Below are positions 36,665 to 45,833 of a DNA stretch of 64,000 nt, piece after piece. A program made the translations under genes and the position numbers. Origin of the DNA: Caballeronia sp. LZ062 (GTDB taxonomy: Bacteria > Pseudomonadota > Gammaproteobacteria > Burkholderiales > Burkholderiaceae); assembly GCF_031450785.1 (NCBI RefSeq), contig NZ_JARTWB010000002.1, positions 930,001 through 994,000 on the forward strand. Direction: 5' to 3'. How positions within the stretch are numbered: the first letter of the stretch is position 1; the number at the start of each line of letters is the position of its first letter. The notes under the pieces were generated by a model. It ran no database searches. It saw only the letters and a program-made list of their open reading frames with translations, and was not told the DNA's origin.

Positions 36665-36670
36665 TACAAT
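36665..36670 (+). promoter_or_regulatory. -10 element of surE, probable leaderless message
   Basis: TACAAT at 36665-36670 ends six bases before the surE ATG at 36677, with TTCGCG 17 bp upstream (36642-36647) as a weak -35. The start of transcription would fall at the A of the ATG. No Shine-Dalgarno can be placed between them. Confidence 0.55.
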
Positions 36671-36676
36671 CATCAG

Positions 36677-37435
36677 ATGCGAATCCTACTCAGCAACGAC
36701 GACGGCTATCTGGCGCGCGGCATCAACGTGCTGCACGACGCCTTGCAGCCGCTCGGCGACGTGACCGTGATGGCGCCCGAGCAGAACTGCAGCGGCTCGT
36801 CGAACTCGCTCACGCTGTCGCGGCCGTTGAGCATTCATCGCGCGGCGAACGGTTTCAATTTCGTGAACGGCACGCCGACCGATTCCGTGCATATCGCGCT
36901 CACCGGCATGCTGGACGAGCGGCCGGACCTCGTGGTATCGGGAATCAACAACGGCCAGAACGTCGGCGAGGACACGCTGTACTCGGGCACTGTCGCCGCC
37001 GCGACCGAAGGCTTCATGTTCGGCATTCCGGCCATTGCGTTTTCGCTGGTCGGCCGCGACTGGCTCCATCTTGAAGATGCCGCGCGCGTGGCGGCGGAAA
37101 TCGTCGCGCACTTTCTTGATCATCCGATGCCGGGTCATCCGTTGCTGAACGTCAATATTCCAAGTCTGCCGTATGACCAGCTCGGCGAGTGGCGCGTGAC
37201 GCGCCTCGGCAAGCGTCATCCGTCGCAGCCGGTCATCCGCCAGACCGATCCGCGCGGCAATCCGATTTACTGGATCGGGCCGTCGGGCGATGCGCTCGAC
37301 GCAAGCGAAGGCACCGATTTTCACGCCGTCGCGAACGGCTACGTCTCCATCACGCCGCTGCAGCTCGACCTGACGCACACGAAGCTCATGGCCGAGACGC
37401 GCGAATGGGCCGCCGCCGGGAGCCGCCGCTCATGA
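36677..37435 (+). CDS. surE: 5'/3'-nucleotidase SurE
   Basis: A 252-residue metal-dependent nucleoside monophosphate phosphatase. The metal site motif is at the N-terminus (LLSNDDG, with Asn7, Asp8, Asp9), followed by [14 protein letters not shown] (33-46) and [27 protein letters not shown]. It acts on 5'- and 3'-nucleotides and is linked to stationary-phase survival. The stop overlaps the pcm start as ATGA, and surE-pcm-nlpD-rpoS is the classic order. The promoter sits so close to the ATG that the message is probably leaderless. Confidence 0.97.
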   Translation: MRILLSNDDGYLARGINVLHDALQPLGDVTVMAPEQNCSGSSNSLTLSRPLSIHRAANGFNFVNGTPTDSVHIALTGMLDERPDLVVSGINNGQNVGEDTLYSGTVAAATEGFMFGIPAIAFSLVGRDWLHLEDAARVAAEIVAHFLDHPMPGHPLLNVNIPSLPYDQLGEWRVTRLGKRHPSQPVIRQTDPRGNPIYWIGPSGDALDASEGTDFHAVANGYVSITPLQLDLTHTKLMAETREWAAAGSRRS

Positions 37436-38424
37436 CGGACGAGCGCGCCAAGCGCTTTCCGCTGGCGCTCGCGGACCTGGTACGCGAGCCGCGCAAGCCC
37501 GCCGGCCGCGCCGACGCGTCGCGCGTGAAGCCTGCCGCCGCGCCGGGCGCGTTGCGTTCCACGGCGGGCGCGCAGAAAGGGGCGCCCGCGTTTGTCTCCA
37601 AGCCGGGGAGCGACAAACCCGTTCCCGCCGCGACCCGCAGTCCGGCACAGGCGCCGCATCCGCGCACGAGCGCGTTGCGGACCGCGCAACGTCCCGCCGA
37701 GCGCGACTCGCATTCATACGCGAACGCGAACGCTGCGACGAAAAAAGGCGCGCCCAACGTCGCATTGACGAGCACGCAGACGCTCACCTCCGAACGCGTG
37801 CGCGAGCGCATGGTCGAACGCCTGCGCGCGAACGGCATCACCGATCCGCGCGTGCTGAACGCCATGTCGGTCGTGCCGCGCCACATGTTCGTCGATCCGG
37901 GGCTCGCCGCGCAGGCCTACGAGGACGCGGCGCTGCCGATCGGCCATCATCAGACCATCTCTAAGCCTTCCGTGGTCGCGCGCATGATCGAACTGGTCGC
38001 GTCCGGGCGCACGCTCGACAAGGTGCTCGAGATCGGGACCGGCTGCGGCTATCAGGCGGCGGTGCTGTCGCAGGTCGCAACCGAGGTTTATTCCATCGAA
38101 CGCGTGCGGCCGCTGTCAGAGCGCGCGAAGCTCAATCTTCGGCCGCTGCGCGTGCCGAACATCCGGCTGCACTATGGCGACGGCCGTCTCGGCCTGCCCG
38201 CGGCCGCGCCGTTCGATGCGATCGTCATTGCGTGCGCGGGGCTCGACGTGCCGCAGGCCTTGCTGGATCAACTGGCTGTCGGCGGCAGGCTCGTCGCGCC
38301 GGTCGGATCGCAGGCCGCGCAGTCGCAGGTGCTGACGCTCGTCACGCGCGTTTCGGCGACGCAGTGGCGGGAGTCGCAGCTGGATCGCGTTTTCTTTGTA
38401 CCTTTGAAATCCGGAGTGATTTGA
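37432..38424 (+). CDS. pcm: protein-L-isoaspartate O-methyltransferase with long N-terminal extension
   Basis: The 330-residue protein repairs isoaspartyl residues by carboxyl methylation with S-adenosylmethionine. The PCMT domain begins near 115 ([35 protein letters not shown]) and has [20 protein letters not shown] and the SAM motif [16 protein letters not shown]. The first 110 residues are Ala/Pro/Arg-rich and look disordered; the E. coli enzyme is about 208 residues without such an extension. The ATG at 37432 overlaps the surE stop (ATGA), which fixes the start by coupling. nlpD follows 5 bp downstream. Confidence 0.93.
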   Translation: MTDERAKRFPLALADLVREPRKPAGRADASRVKPAAAPGALRSTAGAQKGAPAFVSKPGSDKPVPAATRSPAQAPHPRTSALRTAQRPAERDSHSYANANAATKKGAPNVALTSTQTLTSERVRERMVERLRANGITDPRVLNAMSVVPRHMFVDPGLAAQAYEDAALPIGHHQTISKPSVVARMIELVASGRTLDKVLEIGTGCGYQAAVLSQVATEVYSIERVRPLSERAKLNLRPLRVPNIRLHYGDGRLGLPAAAPFDAIVIACAGLDVPQALLDQLAVGGRLVAPVGSQAAQSQVLTLVTRVSATQWRESQLDRVFFVPLKSGVI

Positions 38425-38429
38425 CACCG

Positions 38430-39380
38430 ATGAGTATCTTGCGTGCTTGGCGAGTAGGGAGTGCGAACGTTCGCCTGACGGCGGCGCAGCGCAGCGTGTG
38501 CGTCGTTGCGCTAACCGTCCTGGCGGCCTGTTCGACGCGCATGGACATGGCGCCGGTGGTGGACAGAACCGGCGCGCCCATTGGCACGGATGCCGCGCAG
38601 GCCGCGGCGTCCAACGGTCCGCCGCCGCCGGGCTACTACCGCGTGAAGCCGGGCGACACCCTATATCGGATCGCACTGGAAAACGGTCAAAATTATCACG
38701 ACATCGCGGCCTGGAACAATCTGACCAACCCGAATCAAATCGAAGTCGGTCAGCTGGTGCGCGTCGCGCCGCCGGGAGCGAATGTCGCCGCCGCGACGCC
38801 GGGTGTATCGACCGCGCCGATCGCGGGTGGCGCAGTCGAAGCGCAGCCGCTCAACGGCGGCGTGCAGCAGCCGGGCGCAACAACGGGCGCAACGGCGGGC
38901 GCGGCCCAGCCGCCGTACTACGGTTCGAATTCCGGCATGGGAACTGTGCCGGGCGCTGCGGCAGGCGCCGCGCCGGGTGTTGCGGCTGGCGTCGACAATA
39001 GCGCGACGGCAGCGCAGCCGGCGTTCATCTGGCCGGCGCGCGGTCCGATTCTCGGCACATTCGACGACGCGAAGAACAAAGGTTTGAATATTGGCGGCGC
39101 GGCGGGCGATCCGGTCAATGCCTCGGCGGACGGCCGGGTCGTTTATTCCGGAAATGGGCTGCGCGGCTACGGCAATCTCATTATCATCAAGCACGATGCG
39201 ACTTTTCTAACAGCGTATGCACACAACCGCGCTTTGATGGTAAAAGAGGGTGACGCGGTGACTAAAGGGCAGAAGATCGCTGAGATGGGGAACAGCGATT
39301 CGGACCGTGTGATGTTGCATTTCGAAGTTCGCCGGCAGGGTAAACCTGTTGACCCACTGAAGTATTTGCCGCCGCAATAA
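38430..39380 (+). CDS. nlpD: NlpD-type lipoprotein, LysM and degenerate M23 domain
   Basis: The 316-residue outer-membrane lipoprotein activates cell-wall amidases at division. It has a lipobox LAAC with lipidated Cys34, a LysM peptidoglycan-binding domain ([18 protein letters not shown], about 69-115), and a Gly/Ala/Pro-rich linker of about 80 residues. The C-terminal M23/LytM domain ends [19 protein letters not shown]. The first metal ligands of active M23 enzymes are missing (KGLNIGG where HxxxD is expected), so it should be a non-enzymatic activator as in E. coli. In E. coli the main rpoS promoter is inside nlpD; I did not pinpoint one here. Confidence 0.93.
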   Translation: MSILRAWRVGSANVRLTAAQRSVCVVALTVLAACSTRMDMAPVVDRTGAPIGTDAAQAAASNGPPPPGYYRVKPGDTLYRIALENGQNYHDIAAWNNLTNPNQIEVGQLVRVAPPGANVAAATPGVSTAPIAGGAVEAQPLNGGVQQPGATTGATAGAAQPPYYGSNSGMGTVPGAAAGAAPGVAAGVDNSATAAQPAFIWPARGPILGTFDDAKNKGLNIGGAAGDPVNASADGRVVYSGNGLRGYGNLIIIKHDATFLTAYAHNRALMVKEGDAVTKGQKIAEMGNSDSDRVMLHFEVRRQGKPVDPLKYLPPQ

Positions 39381-39393
39381 AAGCGGAGCCATC

Positions 39394-40500
39394 ATGCCGA
39401 AAACGAAGCGCCGCCTGCCGCAAGCCGAGACTGAGACGATCAGCCGACCTTTGCAAGTGTCGGCGGAAGAGGGCGCTTCTACTCGCGAGGACGATGCCGA
39501 GAACATCGAGGTCGATGTCGATTCGGACGAAGATGGCTCGAGCCGCGGCAAGCGCGCCGAAGAAGGCGGTGAATCCGCCGACGGCGCAAACGATTCCCCT
39601 CCCGACGCCGACGACTTCCGCTCGTTGCTCCAGGCCGAACTCACGGCCGACACTATTCAGCACTACCTGAATCGCATCAGCGTCAAGCCGCTGCTTACCG
39701 TCGAGGAAGAGCAGCGGTATTCGCGTCTCGCCAAAGCCGGCGAATTCGAGGCGCGGCAGGTCATGATCGAGCGCAATCTGCGGCTGGTCGTCAGTATCGC
39801 GAAGGGATATCTGAATCGCGGGGTGCCGCTGCTCGATCTGATCGAGGAGGGCAATCTCGGCCTCATGCACGCCATCGAAAAATTCGATCCGACGCGCGGT
39901 TTCCGCTTTTCGACCTATGCGACGTGGTGGATACGTCAAAGCATCGAGCGCGCCATCATGAATCAGGCGCGCACGGTGCGGCTGCCGGTTCACGTGATTC
40001 GTGAACTGAATCAGGTGCTGCGCGCGAAGCGCCATCTGGAGAAGAATTCCGCCAACGCGAACGATCCCGTGGCGCCCGAACGCCGTGACGCCAGCATCGA
40101 CGACATTGCGTACCTCACCGGCAAGACGCCCGAGGAAGTCACCGACATTCTCGCGTTGAACGAACACACGGCTTCGCTCGATGCGCCGCTGGACCTCGAT
40201 CCCGGCAGCAGCCTGCTCGACCTGCTTTCCGACGATCAAAGCCAGTCGCCGGACGCCGAAGTGCAGCACCGCGAACTGGAAACGCTGACGCGGTTGTGGC
40301 TGTCGCGCTTGTCGGACAAGCATCGGCATGTGATCGAGCGTCGTTTCGGACTCAATCACATCGAGCCGGCCACGCTCGAAGAGCTTGCCGACGAAATGGG
40401 CCTCACGCGCGAGCGTGTGCGCCAGATTCAGCAGGAGGCGCTTGTCAGGCTCAAGCGTTTCTTCGCGTCCAACGGCGTTCGCAAGGACGCCGTGCTTTGA
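39394..40500 (+). CDS. rpoS: RNA polymerase sigma factor RpoS
   Basis: The 368-residue sigma factor directs the stationary-phase and general stress response. It has an acidic N-terminal extension (about residues 24-75, rich in Glu and Asp). Region 1.2 follows ([24 protein letters not shown]), then region 2 with [21 protein letters not shown] and [19 protein letters not shown], region 3 and region 4 with the [27 protein letters not shown]. The E. coli protein is about 330 residues, so most of the extra length is the acidic extension. It follows nlpD by 13 bp. Confidence 0.97.
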   Translation: MPKTKRRLPQAETETISRPLQVSAEEGASTREDDAENIEVDVDSDEDGSSRGKRAEEGGESADGANDSPPDADDFRSLLQAELTADTIQHYLNRISVKPLLTVEEEQRYSRLAKAGEFEARQVMIERNLRLVVSIAKGYLNRGVPLLDLIEEGNLGLMHAIEKFDPTRGFRFSTYATWWIRQSIERAIMNQARTVRLPVHVIRELNQVLRAKRHLEKNSANANDPVAPERRDASIDDIAYLTGKTPEEVTDILALNEHTASLDAPLDLDPGSSLLDLLSDDQSQSPDAEVQHRELETLTRLWLSRLSDKHRHVIERRFGLNHIEPATLEELADEMGLTRERVRQIQQEALVRLKRFFASNGVRKDAVL

Positions 40501-40557
40501 TGCTTCCATGGCGCCCGCGCGGGCGTCGCATTTGTTTTGCCGCTTTCGCAGGATTCA

Positions 40558-41334
40558 ATGACACCGATTCTCGTATTCGACATCGAGACGATCCCTGATG
40601 TCGACGGCATTCGCCGTCTCGAAGATTTGCCCTCCGATCTTTCGGACCGCGAAGTCGCCGACTATGCGTTTCAGATGCGCCGTGAGCGCGTCGGCAACGA
40701 TTTTCTGCCGCACCATTTGCAGCGCGTCGCGGCCATTTCCTGCGTGTTCCGCGACAACAACGGCTTTCGCGTGCGCTCGCTCGGCGCGCCCGGCGACGGC
40801 GAGGCGGCGCTGATTCAGTCGTTTTATCGCGTGATCGAGAAATACACGCCGCAGCTCGTTTCATGGAACGGCGGCGGTTTCGATCTGCCGGTGCTGCATT
40901 ACCGCGCGCTCGTGCACGGCATCACCGCGCCACGATATTGGGATCTCGGCCAGGACGACCGCGAATTCAAATTCAATAACTACATCAGTCGGTATCACAT
41001 GCGGCATATCGACCTGATGGACGTCCTCGCGATGTATCAGGCGCGGGCCAACGCGCCGCTCGACGCGCTCGCGAAGCTTTGCGGCTTTCCCGGCAAGCTC
41101 GGCATGGACGGCGGCAAGGTGTGGGACGCGTTCTGCGACGGCCAGCTCGACGAAATTCGCAACTATTGCGAGACCGATGTCGTCAATACGTATCTGATGT
41201 ATTGCCGCTTTCAGTTGATGCGCGGCGGCTTTTCGGCCGACGAGTACAGCGACGAAGTCAATTTCGTCAAAAACGCGCTCGCGCAGGAAACGTCGCCGCA
41301 CTGGGCCGAGTATCTCGCCGCGTTCGGCCGATGA
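40558..41334 (+). CDS. predicted 3'-5' exonuclease (PolB-like, DEDDy)
   Basis: A 258-residue cytosolic protein of the predicted 3'-5' exonuclease family related to PolB exonuclease domains. Visible motifs are FDIETIPD (Asp8, Glu10 region, exo I), LVSWNGGGFDLPVL (exo II, near 108-121), HIDLMDVLA, and IRNYCETDVVNTYLMYCRF (exo III with its Asp and Tyr). AGGA five bases before the ATG at 40558 supports the start. It should degrade DNA or RNA from the 3' end; the physiological target is unknown. It lies between rpoS and rlmD, all on the same strand. Confidence 0.88.
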   Translation: MTPILVFDIETIPDVDGIRRLEDLPSDLSDREVADYAFQMRRERVGNDFLPHHLQRVAAISCVFRDNNGFRVRSLGAPGDGEAALIQSFYRVIEKYTPQLVSWNGGGFDLPVLHYRALVHGITAPRYWDLGQDDREFKFNNYISRYHMRHIDLMDVLAMYQARANAPLDALAKLCGFPGKLGMDGGKVWDAFCDGQLDEIRNYCETDVVNTYLMYCRFQLMRGGFSADEYSDEVNFVKNALAQETSPHWAEYLAAFGR

Positions 41335-41394
41335 GTTCTTGACGCTTCGTCTACAATCTCGCCTTCGCTATCACGTCAGTCAGGAAGTACGCAG

Positions 41395-42813
41395 GTGTCT
41401 GAAGCCGCTCGAAAAAATCCGCATCGCCGCCGCGCGGCGCCCGCGAAGTCCGTCACGCCCGATCCGTCGTTCGTCGCGCCTGAAATCGAAATCGACGCGC
41501 TCGATATGGACGCGCGCGGCGTCGGCCGCACGGTGAACGAGGACGGCGAGCCGGGCAAGGTCATTTTCGTGGAAGGCGCGCTGCCGGGCGAGCGCGTGAG
41601 CTATTCGAGCTATCGCAAAAAGGCGAGCTTCGAGCAGGCGCAGGTCGTCAAGGTGCTGCGCGAAAGCGTGATCCGCACGCGCCCGAAATGCCAGTTCTTC
41701 GGCACGTGCGGCGGCTGCTCGATGCAGCATCTGGACGTGCGCGCGCAGATCGCGGTCAAGCAGCGCGTGCTGGAAGACAATCTGCAGCATCTGGCGAAAC
41801 TGCGGCCCGAAACCATGTTCCGGCCGATTCACGGCCCGTCGTGGGGCTACCGTTATCGCGCGCGGCTCACCGTGCGCCATGTCGAAAAGAAGGGCGGCGT
41901 GCTGGTCGGCTTCCACGAGCGCAAAAGCAGCTACGTGGCCGACATGACGAGCTGCGAAGTGCTGCCGCCGCACGTTTCCGCGATGCTCGTGCCGCTGCGT
42001 CATCTGGTGGCGGCGCTTTCGATCCGCGATCGCATGCCGCAGATTGAACTGGCGGTCGGCTCGGACGTGACGGCGCTCGTCCTGCGCATTCTCGAACCGC
42101 TGACAGAAGCCGACGAAGCCCTGCTGCGCACGTTCGCCGACGAGCACGGCGTTCAGTTTTGGCTGCAGCCGAAGGGCCCGGACACCGTCTATCCGTTCTA
42201 TCCGCTCGACCGCGAACTGGCTTACACGCTGCCGGAGTTCAACGTCCGCATGCCGTTCAAGCCGACCGACTTCACGCAGGTCAATCATCAGATCAACCGT
42301 GTGCTCGTGTCGCGCGCGTTGAGCCTGCTGGCGCCGGCGCGCACCGATCGCGTGCTCGATCTGTTCTGCGGCATCGGCAATTTCACGCTGCCGCTCGCGC
42401 GCGTGTCGCGGGAAGTGGTCGGCATCGAGGGCAGCGAGGCGCTGACGGCTCGCGCCCTCGAAAACGCGAAGGCGAACGGCGCCGATGGGCACACGTCGTT
42501 CGCGTGCCGGAATCTGTTCGAAGTCACCGCTGACGACATTCGGGCGCTCGGCCGCTTCGACAAGTTCCTGATCGATCCGCCGCGCGAAGGCGCGCTCGCG
42601 GTGTCGAAGGCGCTCGCGGACATCGCGCAAAGCGGCGACGACGCGATTCTGCCGAAGCGCATCGTCTACGTGTCCTGCAATCCGGCGACGCTCGCGCGCG
42701 ATGCCGGCCTGCTCGTGCACGAGGCCGGCTACCGGATGAAGGGCGCGGGCGTCGTGAACATGTTCCCGCATACATCGCACGTCGAATCGATTGCGCTGTT
42801 CGAGCGCGACTGA
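41395..42813 (+). CDS. rlmD: 23S rRNA (uracil-1939-C5)-methyltransferase
   Basis: The 472-residue enzyme methylates U1939 of 23S rRNA with SAM. It has an N-terminal TRAM domain ([21 protein letters not shown], about 31-51), an iron-sulfur cluster motif ([13 protein letters not shown] near 98-110 with a further Cys in MTSCEVLPP), and the catalytic domain with [16 protein letters not shown] (SAM) and the nucleophile Cys in [13 protein letters not shown]. The start is a GTG at 41395, with AGGA about nine bases upstream. A lone -10-like TACAAT lies at 41352-41357, so it may have its own promoter. Confidence 0.95.
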   Translation: MSEAARKNPHRRRAAPAKSVTPDPSFVAPEIEIDALDMDARGVGRTVNEDGEPGKVIFVEGALPGERVSYSSYRKKASFEQAQVVKVLRESVIRTRPKCQFFGTCGGCSMQHLDVRAQIAVKQRVLEDNLQHLAKLRPETMFRPIHGPSWGYRYRARLTVRHVEKKGGVLVGFHERKSSYVADMTSCEVLPPHVSAMLVPLRHLVAALSIRDRMPQIELAVGSDVTALVLRILEPLTEADEALLRTFADEHGVQFWLQPKGPDTVYPFYPLDRELAYTLPEFNVRMPFKPTDFTQVNHQINRVLVSRALSLLAPARTDRVLDLFCGIGNFTLPLARVSREVVGIEGSEALTARALENAKANGADGHTSFACRNLFEVTADDIRALGRFDKFLIDPPREGALAVSKALADIAQSGDDAILPKRIVYVSCNPATLARDAGLLVHEAGYRMKGAGVVNMFPHTSHVESIALFERD

Positions 42814-42835
42814 CGCGTCGCGCGTTTCAGCAGGC

Positions 42836-42867
42836 AAAAAAAACCGGCCCGAAGGCCGGTTTTTTTT
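42836..42867. terminator. bidirectional intrinsic terminator between rlmD and yccA
   Basis: AAACCGGCC (42841-42849) pairs perfectly with GGCCGGTTT (42854-42862) around the loop CGAA, flanked by an A-run from 42836 and a T-run to 42867. It serves the convergent genes rlmD and yccA. Confidence 0.95.
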
Positions 42868-42889
42868 GTCTCAGCGAAGCGTTCCGCGA

Positions 42890-43588
42890 TCAGTTGCGGT
42901 TGCCGCCGAAGATGCCGAGCAGCGCCAGCAGGTTCGTGAAGACGTTGTACAGATCGAGGTAGATGGCGAGCGTCGCGCTGATGTAATTCGTCTCGCCGCC
43001 GTTCACGACGCGCTGCACGTCGAACAGCATGTACGCGGAGAAAATCACGATGGCGAGCACGGAGATCGTCATCATCAGCGCCGGCAGTTGCAAGAAGATG
43101 TTCGCGAATGCGGCGAGCAGGATGACGATCACGCCCATGAACAGGAACTTGCCGAGGCCCGAGAAATCACGCTTGCTGACGGTCGCGATGGTCGCCATGG
43201 CCGCGAAGATCACGCCCGTGCCGCCGAACGCCATCATGATGAGCTGCGGCCCGTTCGAGAAGCCGAGTATGAAACTCAGCAGACGCGAGAGCATTAGGCC
43301 CATGAAGAACGTGAAGCCGAGCAGGACGACCACGCCCATGCCGCTGTTCTTCGTCTTTTCGATCGCGAACATGAAGCCGAACGCGATGGCGAGGAAGGCG
43401 ATGAAGCTCATCGCCGGGCTCGTGGCGGCGAACAGCGAAAAGCCTGTCGCGACCCCGATGTACGCGCCGAGCACTGTCGGCACCATGGAAAGCGCCAGCA
43501 GCCAGTAAGTATTGCGCAGCACCTTGTTGCGCACCTCGACCGAGGTGACGGCGCCAGTGCGGCCGAAGCCGTAGGGTGATTCGTTCAT
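42890..43588 (-). CDS. yccA: Bax inhibitor-1 / YccA family membrane protein
   Basis: The 232-residue inner-membrane protein has seven predicted spans and the BI-1 signature near the C-terminus (FSAYMLFDVQRVV, followed by SATLAIYLDLYNVFTNLLALLGIFGG). E. coli YccA interacts with and modulates the FtsH protease when the Sec translocon is jammed; HflK and HflC, other FtsH partners, are also in this window. The start at 43586-43588 is supported by AAGGAG five bases upstream. It is divergent from ndk. Confidence 0.93.
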   Translation of the reverse strand: MNESPYGFGRTGAVTSVEVRNKVLRNTYWLLALSMVPTVLGAYIGVATGFSLFAATSPAMSFIAFLAIAFGFMFAIEKTKNSGMGVVVLLGFTFFMGLMLSRLLSFILGFSNGPQLIMMAFGGTGVIFAAMATIATVSKRDFSGLGKFLFMGVIVILLAAFANIFLQLPALMMTISVLAIVIFSAYMLFDVQRVVNGGETNYISATLAIYLDLYNVFTNLLALLGIFGGNRN

Positions 43589-43814
43589 GGTTTCTCCTTG
43601 CTCCAATTGTCCGTCGTTCAGTTGTACCGCGACATTCTGGTTACATGGGATCGTAACGTCGCTCTCTTAAGCCAAAATTAGTACCGCAATGGTGCACGGC
43701 CGATTCCATTGCGATACCGCGTTTTGCTCCAATATGGCCGCGGCGCGCGCAGAATTCAATGCTTGCCCGCTCTATTTCAGAGCCTGTATGCAGCCAGCCT
43801 ACGCATGCTTTGAT

Positions 43815-43832
43815 CCTTACGGCGTCGTAAGG
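43815..43832. promoter_or_regulatory. perfect 7-bp inverted repeat upstream of the ndk promoter
   Basis: CCTTACG (43815-43821) and CGTAAGG (43826-43832), separated by GCGT, lie about 30 bp before the -10-like element of ndk. Position suits an operator or activator site; no regulator can be assigned. Confidence 0.35.
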
Positions 43833-43862
43833 TTTCAATCGCAATCATACATCGCTTCGTGC

Positions 43863-43868
43863 TACAAT
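43863..43868 (+). promoter_or_regulatory. -10 element of ndk
   Basis: TACAAT at 43863-43868 would start transcription near 43875, giving a leader of about 40 bases containing GGAG before the ATG. The -35 is weak. Confidence 0.5.
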
Positions 43869-43915
43869 TGTCGATTCGTTTTAATCCGTAAACCGTTCAT
43901 TTTTTGGAGTTTTTC

Positions 43916-44341
43916 ATGGCGATCGAGCGCACCCTGTCGATTATCAAGCCGGACGCAGTGGCAAAGAACGTTATCGGCCAGATCTACAGCCGTTTCGAGA
44001 ACGCTGGTCTGAAGATCATCGCGTCGCGCATGGTTCACCTGTCGCGCGCCGACGCGGAGAAGTTCTACGCGGTGCACGCCGCGCGTCCGTTCTTCAAGGA
44101 CCTCGTGGAGTTCATGGTGTCGGGTCCGGTCATGATCCAGGTGCTGGAAGGCGAAAACGCAATCGCACAGAACCGCGACCTGATGGGCGCCACCGATCCG
44201 AAGAAGGCTGACAAGGGTACGATCCGCGCCGATTTCGCCGACAGCATCGACGCGAACGCCGTGCACGGTTCCGACGCTCCGGAAACGGCGCGCCAGGAGA
44301 TCGCGTTCTTCTTCCCTGAAGTGAACGTCTACTCGCGTTAA
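43916..44341 (+). CDS. ndk: nucleoside diphosphate kinase
   Basis: The 141-residue enzyme equilibrates nucleoside di- and triphosphates through a phosphohistidine. The phospho-His is in [21 protein letters not shown] (the HGSD motif, about residue 117), with [15 protein letters not shown] at the start. GGAG six bases before the ATG at 43916 supports the start; a TTG four codons upstream is less likely. It heads the rlmN-rodZ-ispG-hisS cluster but is separated from rlmN by about 155 bp. Confidence 0.98.
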   Translation: MAIERTLSIIKPDAVAKNVIGQIYSRFENAGLKIIASRMVHLSRADAEKFYAVHAARPFFKDLVEFMVSGPVMIQVLEGENAIAQNRDLMGATDPKKADKGTIRADFADSIDANAVHGSDAPETARQEIAFFFPEVNVYSR

Positions 44342-44496
44342 TTCATGTGTTGGTCGCCGCGCCTGTCAAAGGGCGCGGTCAAACGCGCCTCAGCACAAGA
44401 ATAGCTGCAAAAAAAGTTGTGAATAAGCAGGAATTTGGCGCGAACGGTCCCGGGCGAATGTCCGGGCTTCGCAATCTGGAAATGGCAGAACTCGAC

Positions 44497-45639
44497 ATGA
44501 CGAGCAGCAGCACCGTCAATCTTCTCGATCTCGACGCCGCCGGGCTGGTCGCTTACTGCGGTAGCCTCGGCGAAAAGCCGTTTCGCGCCAAGCAATTGCA
44601 ACGCTGGATCCATCAATTCGGTGCCGACGACTTCGACGGCATGACGGATCTCGCGAAATCGCTGCGCGAAAAACTCAAGGGCCGCGCCACGCTGGCGATG
44701 CCCGACATCATTCGCGACCACGTTTCCGCCGACGGCACGCGCAAGTGGCTGATCGACGTCGGCAACGGCAACGCGGTCGAAACCGTGTTCATCCCCGAAG
44801 AGACGCGCGGCACGCTTTGCGTGTCGTCGCAGGCGGGTTGTGCGGTCAACTGCCGGTTTTGCTCCACCGGCAAGCAAGGCTTTTCCCGCAATTTGACGAC
44901 CGGCGAGATCATCGGCCAGTTGCGCATGGCGGAGTTTGCGTTGCGCAAGTCGCTCGGCCGCGAAGTCGGCGGGCCGGGCAAGGGCGAGCGCGTCGTCACC
45001 AACGTCGTGATGATGGGCATGGGCGAGCCGATGCTCAACTACGACGCCGTCGTGCCGGCGATGCGCCTGATGCTCGACGACAACGCTTACGGCCTGTCGC
45101 GCCGCCGCGTCACGCTCTCAACGTCCGGCGTCGTGCCGATGATGGACCGGCTCGCGGCGGATCTCCCCGTGGCGCTCGCGGTGTCGCTGCACGCGCCGAA
45201 CGATCCGCTGCGCGACATGCTCGTGCCGCTCAACAAGAAGTATCCGTTGCGCGAGCTGATGGCGGCCTGCCAGCGGTATCTGAAGGTCGCGCCGCGCGAC
45301 TTCATCACGTTCGAGTACTGCATGCTGGACGGCGTGAACGACAGCGAGGCTCACGCCCGCGAATTGCTCGCGGTGACGCGCGACGTGCCGTGCAAGTTCA
45401 ACCTCATTCCGTTCAATCCGTTCCCGGAATCCGGCCTTACGCGCTCGAAGAACGAGCAAATCAAACGGTTCGCGCAGGTGCTGATCGACGCGGGCGTCGT
45501 CACGACGGTGCGCAAGACGCGCGGCGACGACATCGACGCGGCATGTGGTCAGCTCGCCGGTGCGGTGCAGGATCGCACGCGGCTCGCCGAGCGCACGAAC
45601 CGCTCAGGAAGCAAGGTGATCGAGGTGCGCGCGGTCTGA
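44497..45639 (+). CDS. rlmN: dual-specificity RNA methyltransferase RlmN
   Basis: A 380-residue radical-SAM enzyme that methylates C2 of A2503 in 23S rRNA and A37 of some tRNAs. The Fe-S motif CxxxCxxC is Cys115, Cys119, Cys122 (CAVNCRFC). Also visible are [36 protein letters not shown] and the C-terminal Cys in ACGQLAG, the methyl-carrying cysteine region. The start at 44497 ([13 protein letters not shown]) is chosen by family similarity; an ATG at 44482 is possible. Confidence 0.95.
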   Translation: MTSSSTVNLLDLDAAGLVAYCGSLGEKPFRAKQLQRWIHQFGADDFDGMTDLAKSLREKLKGRATLAMPDIIRDHVSADGTRKWLIDVGNGNAVETVFIPEETRGTLCVSSQAGCAVNCRFCSTGKQGFSRNLTTGEIIGQLRMAEFALRKSLGREVGGPGKGERVVTNVVMMGMGEPMLNYDAVVPAMRLMLDDNAYGLSRRRVTLSTSGVVPMMDRLAADLPVALAVSLHAPNDPLRDMLVPLNKKYPLRELMAACQRYLKVAPRDFITFEYCMLDGVNDSEAHARELLAVTRDVPCKFNLIPFNPFPESGLTRSKNEQIKRFAQVLIDAGVVTTVRKTRGDDIDAACGQLAGAVQDRTRLAERTNRSGSKVIEVRAV

Positions 45640-45833
45640 CGGGATCGCGGCTGCCCGGGCGTCGACATGGCGCGACGGCCGCGATCAGGCAGCGACCATG
45701 AAGCGAACGCCGCGCGAAGGCGAACATTTTGTTATAAAGCGGTCTGCAACGGCGCCAGGGTTGTATCGTTCAGTGCTTTGGAAACTGACGGCGCAGCAGC
45801 GCAATATAAAAGAATCGATGCGAGGAATTTGGG

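Larger units (their letters stand above)
43589..43915. other. divergent intergenic region (about 330 bp) between yccA and ndk
   Basis: No credible gene. It contains a perfect inverted repeat CCTTACG-GCGT-CGTAAGG at 43815-43832 and a -10-like TACAAT at 43863-43868 upstream of ndk. It is relatively AT-rich for this genome. Confidence 0.6.

Noticed and set aside
41339..41357. TTGACG and TACAAT as an rlmD promoter
   Set aside because: The spacing between the two boxes is only seven bases, too short for a sigma-70 promoter; only the -10-like box is mentioned under rlmD.
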